Shown here one piece after another: positions 7,604 to 14,045 of a stretch of DNA of 14,045 nucleotides. Source of the DNA: DASQDT01 sp036380435. GTDB taxonomy: Bacteria > Acidobacteriota > Blastocatellia > Pyrinomonadales > Pyrinomonadaceae. Where the stretch lies: positions 1 through 14,045 of the forward strand of contig DASVES010000013.1 in assembly GCA_036380435.1 (NCBI GenBank), read 5' to 3'. The notes under the pieces are model-generated. The model saw nothing but the letters and a program-made list of their open reading frames with translations. It was not told the DNA's origin and ran no database searches. Numbering within the stretch: position 1 is the first letter of the stretch; each line of letters opens with the position of its first letter. A program made the position numbers and the translations under genes.

Positions 7604-8542
7604 TCACGTTGTTGCTGGCGTTTGACCGTTCTTGCTACTGGGTGCGCGGACGTACTCGCGGCGTGCGCGGGAGGCGCCGCGGTAAGAGCCGGGCGTCGTG
7701 CCGGTCAGCCTGCGGAACAGACGCGCGAAGTGGCTCTGGCTGTTGAAGCCCGTGCGGAGGCCGACCTCGACAATCGGCAGACGCCCCTCGGCGAGCAGGC
7801 CCTTCGCGCGCTCGACCCGGAGCTTGATGAGGTACTGGTGCGGGGCCTCACCCGTCGAACGCTTGAACTCACGTGCGAAGTGGAAAGTGCTGATGCCGGC
7901 CTCGCCCGCGAGGTCTGTGAGACTCAGGTCGTGCCCGTAGTTGTCGGCCATGTACGCGAGCACGCGCCGCAGGGCTGGCCCCGACAGTCCGCCGGAGAAA
8001 CGCGCGGGGGCGGCGGCCGAGGTCGTCGCCGCGTAGTTTCTCAGCAGATGTATGGCCAGGACGTTGGCGAGCGACTCGGCGTAGAGCCTGCCGTACAACG
8101 CCTCGCCGCGCTCCGACTCGGCGAGGAGCGCCTGCGCGACGTTGGCAACTACAGGGTCATATGCGGCCCGGCGTTCGACGATCTCGCCGGCGCCTGTGCC
8201 CGCCTCCGAGGCGGCGCGGGCGACGATCAAGGGGTCGAGGTAGAGCGAGACGCACTCGGCGTCGCCGTCGAGACTGATGGTGTGCGGGCGGCGAGCGGGA
8301 ACGAGAATCAAGCTCCCGGCGCGGTTGCGCCCGCCGACGCGGAAGCCGTTCGCCGTCCGCACCTCGCCGCGGCAGCCGCCGCCGAGCGAGACGATGGCGG
8401 CGTGCTCCTCGTGCGCGTGCTCTGGGAATTGGCCCCGGCGCAGGCGGTAACGTTCGAGCCGGATGCCCTGCCAGCGTGTGGAACTTTTCGAGACGACCGG
8501 CGACTCCTGTTCATCGTCCAACCTGCATTCATCCTCGAACAT
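7604..8542 (-). CDS. AraC-family transcriptional regulator
   Basis: DNA-binding regulator of 312 aa. Residues 25-105 form a cupin-like sensing domain with H-A-H-E-E-H (42-47) and the segment L-I-L-V-P-A-R-R-P-H (78-87), typical of members that bind small molecules. The C-terminal double helix-turn-helix (about 190-290) contains L-S-L-T-D-L-A-G-E-A-G-I-S (206-218). It ends in the family signature G-F-N-S-Q-S-H-F-A-R-L-F-R-R-L-T-G-T-T-P (265-284). I place the start at ATG 8542: the cupin domain follows at normal distance, GGAG lies eight bases upstream, and the longer frame to 8710 would add 56 low-complexity residues read in a second frame of the TetR gene. With this start it overlaps the TetR gene by 14 bases, implying translational coupling. 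The ligand is unknown; the downstream TPR gene is a possible target. Confidence 0.92.
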   Translation of the reverse strand: MFEDECRLDDEQESPVVSKSSTRWQGIRLERYRLRRGQFPEHAHEEHAAIVSLGGGCRGEVRTANGFRVGGRNRAGSLILVPARRPHTISLDGDAECVSLYLDPLIVARAASEAGTGAGEIVERRAAYDPVVANVAQALLAESERGEALYGRLYAESLANVLAIHLLRNYAATTSAAAPARFSGGLSGPALRRVLAYMADNYGHDLSLTDLAGEAGISTFHFAREFKRSTGEAPHQYLIKLRVERAKGLLAEGRLPIVEVGLRTGFNSQSHFARLFRRLTGTTPGSYRGASRARREYVRAPSSKNGQTPATT

Positions 8543-9233
8543 GTTTTTTCTCCGGGGCTTTCGTCTTGCGCGGACTGCGCTTCGGGCGAGGTCTGGTGGC
8601 TTGGGGCGCATCGGCGGCGGAGAGGCCGCGCAGGCGTTGGAGAATCGCCTCGCGGGTCTGCGCGAACACGCGCGCGTCGCCGTACAACTGAAACGCCCAG
8701 TTGGCGCCAAGCTCCAGGGCGTTGATCTCGAAGGCGAGTTGCGCGGGCGTCACGTCGCGGCTGAGTTCGCCCGCGGCCTGCGCCTCGCGGGCGGTGCGTT
8801 CGAGGGTGGTGAGCCACTCGCGCATGATCGCGGCGACGCGGTCGCGCACGGGGCCGGGGCGGCCGTCGAACTCGGCCGAGGCGGCGAAGAAGAAGCAGCC
8901 GCCGCGGAAGACCTGACCGTTGGCATAGTCGAGCCACACCTCGCACAGCCTGCGGAGCCGGGCCAGTCCCCGCGTCGATTCAAACGACGGATGGATGACG
9001 GCCTCGATGAAGACCTCGCGCGCGGCCTCGACCGTGGCGAGCTGCAATTCCTCTTTCGAGCCGAAGTGGGCGAACAGACCGCTCTTGCTCATCCCCATCT
9101 CGGTGGCGAGGCGGCCGATGGTCAGCCCCTCCAGCCCCTCCTCGGAGGCCACGTCCACGGCCGCGCGCAGGATGGCCTGACGCGTGCGGTCTCCCTTTGC
9201 ACGGACGGCTTTAGCGGTGGCGCTCGTGGTCAC
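8529..9233 (-). CDS. TetR-family transcriptional repressor with basic tail
   Basis: One-component repressor of 234 aa. The N-terminal helix-turn-helix (about 17-60) is canonical: R-Q-A-I-L-R-A-A (18-25), then L-T-I-G-R-L-A-T-E-M-G-M-S-K-S-G-L-F-A-H-F (37-57). The ligand domain contains G-G-C-F-F-F-A-A-S-A-E-F-D-G-R-P-G-P-V-R (111-130), common in a large TetR subgroup whose ligands are mostly unknown. Residues 211-234 form a Lys/Arg/Pro-rich tail beyond the normal fold. The GTG start is preceded by GGAGGAGG. A perfect 12-bp palindrome and an extended -10 lie just upstream (9267-9286), which suggests autorepression. The 3' end overlaps the AraC regulator. No exporter or enzyme gene, the usual TetR partner, is beside it. 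Confidence 0.94.
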   Translation of the reverse strand: MTTSATAKAVRAKGDRTRQAILRAAVDVASEEGLEGLTIGRLATEMGMSKSGLFAHFGSKEELQLATVEAAREVFIEAVIHPSFESTRGLARLRRLCEVWLDYANGQVFRGGCFFFAASAEFDGRPGPVRDRVAAIMREWLTTLERTAREAQAAGELSRDVTPAQLAFEINALELGANWAFQLYGDARVFAQTREAILQRLRGLSAADAPQATRPRPKRSPRKTKAPEKKHVRG

Positions 9234-9266
9234 GAATCCTCCTCCGAAGCAACGAAACTGGGCGGC

Positions 9267-9275
9267 AATATAGCA
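9267..9275 (-). promoter_or_regulatory. Extended -10 promoter of the TetR-AraC operon
   Basis: On the minus strand the sequence reads TGCTATATT, an extended -10 (TG-N-TATATT), about 34 bases before the GTG start. The matching -35 is poor, as is usual for extended -10 promoters. Its TG end touches the operator palindrome. Confidence 0.5.
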
Positions 9276-9286
9276 CGAACGTTCGT
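9275..9286. promoter_or_regulatory. Palindromic operator of the TetR regulator
   Basis: ACGAACGTTCGT is a perfect 12-bp palindrome positioned over the promoter of the TetR gene. Its size and symmetry fit sites bound by TetR-family dimers, so binding would block RNA polymerase and give autoregulation. The assignment rests on position and symmetry only. Confidence 0.6.
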
Positions 9287-9366
9287 TTTACGCCAGAGGG
9301 ACTTTGACGTTGTTATTATGACTTTGCGTTTAGAGCGACGTTCACTTGAGTGAAAGGAGAGTAGAT

Positions 9367-9485
9367 TCACCGCGGAGGCGCAGAGGGCGCAGAGACTACG
9401 CAGAGGGTTGAACGATTAACTCAACGGTGAGTGAAAGGCTCAACCCTCTGCGCGAACTCTGCGCCCTGCGGCGCCTCCGCGGTGA
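9367..9485. repeat. Palindromic repeat, CACCGCGGAGGCGC family
   Basis: The arms 9367-9412 and 9440-9485 are reverse complements over about 46 bp, with roughly 85% identity and one gap. Each carries TCACCGCGGAGGCGC and CGCAGAGGGTTGA blocks around a 27-base centre. The element lies between the M28 peptidase stop and the TetR promoter. Short open frames through it are repeat translations. A 21-base partial copy is at the window end. No transposase is present. Confidence 0.85.
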
Positions 9486-9518
9486 GTTCGCGTTCCCTAC
9501 GCTCGACTCAGAGTTAGA

Positions 9519-11192
<1,674 letters not shown>

Positions 11193-11364
11193 CGCTTGGG
11201 CTCCAGTCGTGTAAAGAGTTCCCGTCGCCGCAGGGGTGTTGCGTACCTGCCGCGCGGCCGAATGTTTTTAGCGGTTAGCGAGTGGTTATAACACTCCGGC
11301 GGGCGGTTGAGAAAGCCGACGCGCCGGGTTGTCCGCCGGTGCGGTAAAGCGGCGCGGAAGCGGT

Positions 11365-11382
11365 TGACGAAAATTTTCGTTG
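11365..11382. promoter_or_regulatory. Operator-like inverted repeat 1 of the BlaI-type operon
   Basis: TGACGAA (11365-11371), four bases, then TTCGTTG (11376-11382). The right half matches the ideal TTCGTCA at five of seven positions; the core CGAAAATTTTCG is a perfect palindrome. It ends inside the -35 element and starts 22 bases upstream of site 2. Confidence 0.6.
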
Positions 11383-11409
11383 ACAATGACGAAGACTTTC
11401 GTCAATAAT
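11380..11409 (+). promoter_or_regulatory. Promoter of the BlaI-M56 operon (TTGACA / AATAAT)
   Basis: A consensus -35, TTGACA (11380-11385), is followed after 18 bases by AATAAT (11404-11409), five of six matches to the -10 consensus. The expected transcript start is near 11416, giving a leader of about 25 bases to the chosen ATG. The operator palindrome fills the spacer. Confidence 0.7.
11387..11404. promoter_or_regulatory. Operator-like inverted repeat 2 of the BlaI-type operon
   Basis: TGACGAA (11387-11393) and TTCGTCA (11398-11404) are perfect 7-bp inverted arms with a 4-base spacer. The site lies between the -35 and -10, ideal for repression. The BlaI-family protein encoded just downstream is the obvious ligand by position. 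The words differ from the TACA/TGTA-based operators known for staphylococcal BlaI/MecI. Confidence 0.7.
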
Positions 11410-11439
11410 GCCGGCGCCCGAGAGGAGAGGTGCCCGAGA

Positions 11440-11847
11440 ATGCGTAGAGTGAAATCGAAACAGCCGCTACGGCGACCGACCGAGTTGGAGTTGTCCATCC
11501 TGCAAGTGCTCTGGGGGCACGGCCCCGGCACCGTCCGCGAAGTGCTCCAACGCTTCAACGACGGGCGCGGGAGCGAGGCCGGCTACACGACCGTCCTCAA
11601 GATGCTCCAGATCATGACGGAGAAGGGGCTGGTCGAAAGAGACGACGCGCGCCGCCCGCAGGTTTACCGCGCGCGTCTGTCGCAGGAGCAGACACAGCGG
11701 CAGCTCGTCAGCGACCTGTTGGAGCGGGCCTTCGGCGGCTCGGCCAAGCAGCTCGTGATGCAGGCTTTGGCGACGCGCAAGACCTCGGAGGCGGATTTGA
11801 CGCAGATCGAGAAGCTACTCGACAAGCTCGAAGGAGGCACGGAGTGA
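11440..11847 (+). CDS. BlaI/MecI/CopY-family transcriptional repressor
   Basis: Winged-helix repressor of 135 aa, close to the usual 120-140 of the family. Residues 11-80 form the DNA-binding domain. L-R-R-P-T-E-L-E-L-S-I-L-Q-V-L-W (10-25) is the typical opening helix, followed by T-V-R-E-V-L (31-36), the recognition segment G-Y-T-T-V-L-K-M-L (48-56) and the wing around E-K-G-L-V-E-R (61-67). The C-terminal helices (about 82-135) resemble the dimerisation part, where partner-triggered cleavage inactivates classical BlaI. I choose ATG 11440 because AGGAGAGG (11423-11430) precedes it and the leader promoter lies upstream. An upstream ATG at 11386 would fall inside the promoter. The stop overlaps the start of the M56 gene (GTGA), so the two proteins are translationally coupled and probably act as repressor and protease sensor. 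Confidence 0.95.
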   Translation: MRRVKSKQPLRRPTELELSILQVLWGHGPGTVREVLQRFNDGRGSEAGYTTVLKMLQIMTEKGLVERDDARRPQVYRARLSQEQTQRQLVSDLLERAFGGSAKQLVMQALATRKTSEADLTQIEKLLDKLEGGTE

Positions 11848-13949
11848 ACAACCTCGAAGACGTTTTGCAGCAAACAGTTTTTCATGCCGTCGGCTGGGCG
11901 CTCGTCCACTCGCTCTGGCAGGGCGCGGGCGTCGCCGCACTACTCGCCGGCCTGCTCGCGCTCCTGCGTGGGCGACACTCGCGTGCGCGTTACGCCGCCG
12001 GTTGTGCGGCGCTCGCGCTGATGCTCCTGCTCCCGGCGACCACTGTCTGGAAGATGAGCGGCGGCAGCGAAAGCGCGCACGCAGCGTCCGACGAGACGGG
12101 ACGCCGGCGCGAGAACCATGCGAGGACGGGCACACTGGAGGCGACCGTCATCGCCGCCGGAGCGGTCGAGGACGCGCCGGAGGGTTTTGCCTACGAGAGC
12201 CACGATGCCGGCCGGCATACCTCGACGGGCGGCAGGTTCGAGGGCGTGCTGCCGTGGCTGAGTCTGCTGTGGGCGTTGGGCGTGGCGGTCTTCTCGGCGC
12301 GCAGCCTTGGCGGGCTAATCTACGCGCGACGGCTCAAAAGCGTGGGGACGCGCCCGGCGGCGCGTGAGTGGCAGCAGCGCCTCGCGGAGCTTTCGCGGCA
12401 GTTGCGCGTGAAGCGTGCGGTGCGGCTTTTGGAGTCCACGCTCGTGCAGGTGCCGACGGCCGTCGGCTGGCTCCGGCCTGTCGTCCTCCTTCCAGCGAGC
12501 GCGCTCACGGGACTCACGCCGCGCCAGCTCGAAGTAGTGCTCGCGCACGAACTCGCACACATCCGCCGACACGACTACTTAGTGAATCTACTCCAGACCG
12601 CCGTCGAGACTTTGCTTTTCTACCACCCGGCCGCGTGGTGGGTGGCGGGCCGCGTGCGCGCCGAGCGCGAGCACGTCTGCGACGACATGGCCGTGTCCGC
12701 GACGGGCGGCGACGCACTGGGCTACGCGCGCGCGTTGACGGCGCTGGAGCGCCTGCGCCCGCACGCGCGTCCGCAACTGGCGATGGCAATCGACGGCGGC
12801 TCTCTGCGTTCGCGCATCATGCGTCTCGTCGGTGCGCCGGCCGCATCGCGCCGCACGTCGCCGCTGCTGGCGGGCGTCGCCTTCGCCGCCGCGCTCATTA
12901 CCACCGTGGCGTGCACGGGCGCTGTCCTCTCGCAGAATAAGAAGCCTGCCGGCAACTCCGGCAACGAGCCGGGCGCGGCGAAGGGCGAGGCCGCGAACGC
13001 GGCGCGGGAGAAGTCGAACGCGGAGGTTGCGAACCTGTCGCCGGCGATGCAGAAGCTCGTGGCGGGCGACTCGACGGAGGGCGAGGACACGGAGGTGCGT
13101 CGCGCCGCGCTCGCCGCGCTTGGCAAGCGCAACGGCTCGGTCGTTGTCATGGACCCTTCGACGGGACGCGTCTACGCGGTCGTCAATCAGGAGTGGGCCT
13201 TGCGGCGCGGTTGGCTGCCGGCCTCGACGATGAAAGTCATCGTCAGCATGGCCGGTCTCGGCGAGCGGACGCTCGACCCGGCGCAGAAGGTGAAAGTCTC
13301 TGACCGCCCCGAGCGCATCAACCTGACGGACGCGCTGGCCTTCTCCAACAACCCTTACTTCTTCCCCGTCAGCGAGCGCGTCGGGTCGGAAGCCATCCTC
13401 GCCTACGCGCGCCGGCTCGGACTCGGCGAGCCGACCGGCATCAACTACGAGGGCGAGACGGCGGGCATCCTGCCGGCCTCGGCGCGCGGCACGAACGCCG
13501 GCCGGCTCGGCACGCACGGCGAGGGCGTGGAGGTGACGCCCGTGCAGTTGGCCGCGCTCACCTCGGCCATCGCCAACGGCGGGACGCTCTACGTGCCACG
13601 CGTGCCGCGCACGGCGGAAGAGGCCGCGCGCTTCGAGCCGAAGGTGCGCCGCTCAATCGACATCCCGCGTGAGATTTTAGACCGCATCACGCCGGGGCTG
13701 TTGGCGACGGTCGAGCGCGGGACAGGCGTGGGCGCGAAGTTGGAGGCGCTTAAGGTGGCGGGCAAGACCGGCTCGGCCGGGGGCAAGAACCACAGCCACG
13801 GCATCTTTTATTCCTACGCGCCGGCGGAGCGCCCGCGCCTCGTCGTCGTCGTCGTTATGGAAGGCCCCGCAGAGAACGGGCGCGAGTCGGCCGGTGTCGC
13901 CGGGGCGATCTACAAGGCTCTCGGCAGCCGGCTCGCGGGCGGCGAGTGA
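11844..13949 (+). CDS. BlaR1-like M56 metallopeptidase fused to a penicillin-binding transpeptidase domain
   Basis: Membrane sensor-protease of 701 aa. Hydrophobic segments lie at about 14-42, 50-68, 135-155 and 340-362. The cytoplasmic-type M56 zinc protease between the last two has H-E-L-A-H (235-239) and, downstream, E-H-V-C-D-D (276-281) with a likely third ligand Glu276. After a linker (about 363-428) comes a transpeptidase domain (about 429-695) with all catalytic motifs: S-T-M-K (461-464), S-N-N (501-503) and K-T-G-S (641-644). Its G-V-E-V-T-P-V-Q-L-A (561-570) and I-A-N-G-G (576-580) are hallmarks of class B penicillin-binding proteins rather than class D beta-lactamases. By analogy with BlaR1, acylation of Ser461 by a beta-lactam would trigger the protease and cleavage of the neighbouring repressor; this is inference. 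The GTG start follows AAGGAGG (11831-11837) and overlaps the repressor stop. The PBP dimerisation region is absent. Confidence 0.92.
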   Translation: MNNLEDVLQQTVFHAVGWALVHSLWQGAGVAALLAGLLALLRGRHSRARYAAGCAALALMLLLPATTVWKMSGGSESAHAASDETGRRRENHARTGTLEATVIAAGAVEDAPEGFAYESHDAGRHTSTGGRFEGVLPWLSLLWALGVAVFSARSLGGLIYARRLKSVGTRPAAREWQQRLAELSRQLRVKRAVRLLESTLVQVPTAVGWLRPVVLLPASALTGLTPRQLEVVLAHELAHIRRHDYLVNLLQTAVETLLFYHPAAWWVAGRVRAEREHVCDDMAVSATGGDALGYARALTALERLRPHARPQLAMAIDGGSLRSRIMRLVGAPAASRRTSPLLAGVAFAAALITTVACTGAVLSQNKKPAGNSGNEPGAAKGEAANAAREKSNAEVANLSPAMQKLVAGDSTEGEDTEVRRAALAALGKRNGSVVVMDPSTGRVYAVVNQEWALRRGWLPASTMKVIVSMAGLGERTLDPAQKVKVSDRPERINLTDALAFSNNPYFFPVSERVGSEAILAYARRLGLGEPTGINYEGETAGILPASARGTNAGRLGTHGEGVEVTPVQLAALTSAIANGGTLYVPRVPRTAEEAARFEPKVRRSIDIPREILDRITPGLLATVERGTGVGAKLEALKVAGKTGSAGGKNHSHGIFYSYAPAERPRLVVVVVMEGPAENGRESAGVAGAIYKALGSRLAGGE

Positions 13950-13966
13950 AGCGCGCGCGAGCGGCA

Positions 13967-14003
13967 ACGAGTCAAATACTTTGGAGCGCGACGCATGACT
14001 CGT
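13967..14003. terminator. Weak hairpin after the M56 gene
   Basis: ACGAGTCA (13967-13974) and TGACTCGT (13996-14003) can pair over 8 bp around a 21-base loop, 18 bases after the stop codon. There is no U-run, and the long loop makes it a poor intrinsic terminator. Confidence 0.2.
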
Positions 14004-14024
14004 GGCCGAGTGGATTCGACGGTT

Positions 14025-14045
14025 GATTCACCGCAGAGGCGCAGA
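14025..14045 (+). repeat. Partial copy of the CACCGC-GAGGCGCAGA repeat
   Basis: The last 21 bases match 9364-9384 at 20 of 21 positions, which is the left edge and outer arm of the palindrome upstream of TetR. The element is cut by the window edge, so whether it has a matching right arm is unknown. Confidence 0.75.

Larger units (their letters stand above)
11193..11439. other. Divergent promoter region, peptidase and BlaI-type operon
   Basis: The right half holds the clear operon promoter and two operator-like repeats (11364-11410). The left half should contain the peptidase promoter; a TTATAA word near 11286-11291 is the only candidate and has no convincing -35. The two operator-like sites lie at least 170 bases from the peptidase start, so shared repression is possible but unproven. 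Confidence 0.5.

Noticed and set aside
8543..8710. Longer start for the AraC regulator
   Set aside because: It would add 56 residues of Arg/Pro-rich sequence read in a second frame of the TetR gene; ATG 8542 has a ribosome site and the correct distance to the cupin domain.
7535..8725. 396-codon plus-strand open frame over the AraC gene
   Set aside because: The product has no recognisable domain and lies antisense to a clear AraC regulator; it is explained by GC-rich codon bias.

Overview
The window is about 14 kb of GC-rich bacterial chromosome. It carries ten protein genes, no RNA genes and no transposase. Several traits together suggest a soil-type Acidobacteriota (Blastocatellia-like) genome: a BlaI/M56 regulatory pair, a secreted M28 peptidase with Pro/Thr linkers, a Tat-exported dienelactone hydrolase, several TPR proteins, and palindromic repeats between genes. 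This assignment is an inference from gene style, because no phylogenetic marker is present.

Layout. Positions 8-559 (+) encode a GNAT acetyltransferase. It converges on a membrane-anchored PAS-GGDEF-EAL protein (898-3447, -), and a large nested palindrome fills the gap between them. A dienelactone hydrolase (3778-4668, -) diverges across a 500-bp, less GC-rich spacer from a secreted TPR protein with a C-terminal F-W-x-G-E-W domain (5171-6136, +). That gene converges on a minus-strand block across a second palindrome. In transcription order the block is a TetR regulator (9233-8529), an overlapping AraC regulator (8542-7604), a secreted TPR protein (7535-6807) and a small uncharacterised protein (6733-6305). 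Upstream of TetR lie a perfect operator-like palindrome with an extended -10, a third repeat palindrome, and an M28 metallopeptidase (11192-9519, -). Divergent from the peptidase is a two-gene operon: a BlaI/MecI-type repressor (11440-11847, +) that overlaps an M56 membrane protease by four bases (11844-13949, +).

The most interesting system is the BlaI-M56 pair. The second protein has the four-helix and HExxH layout of BlaR1/MecR1. Its outer sensor, however, looks like a class B penicillin-binding transpeptidase domain (S-T-M-K, S-N-N, K-T-G plus a V-T-P-V-Q-L-A segment) rather than the class D beta-lactamase-like sensor of classical BlaR1. Its promoter carries two operator-like inverted repeats of the form TGACGAA-N4-TTCGTCA, 22 bp apart. 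One of them sits in the spacer between a consensus TTGACA and AATAAT. This suggests an autoregulated cell-wall or beta-lactam sensing switch; its further target genes are not identifiable here.

Three unrelated repeat palindromes occupy gene ends (about 557-883, 6170-6302 and 9367-9485), and part of the third family recurs at the right edge (14025-14045). They look like dispersed, non-autonomous genomic repeats and may also act as transcript ends.
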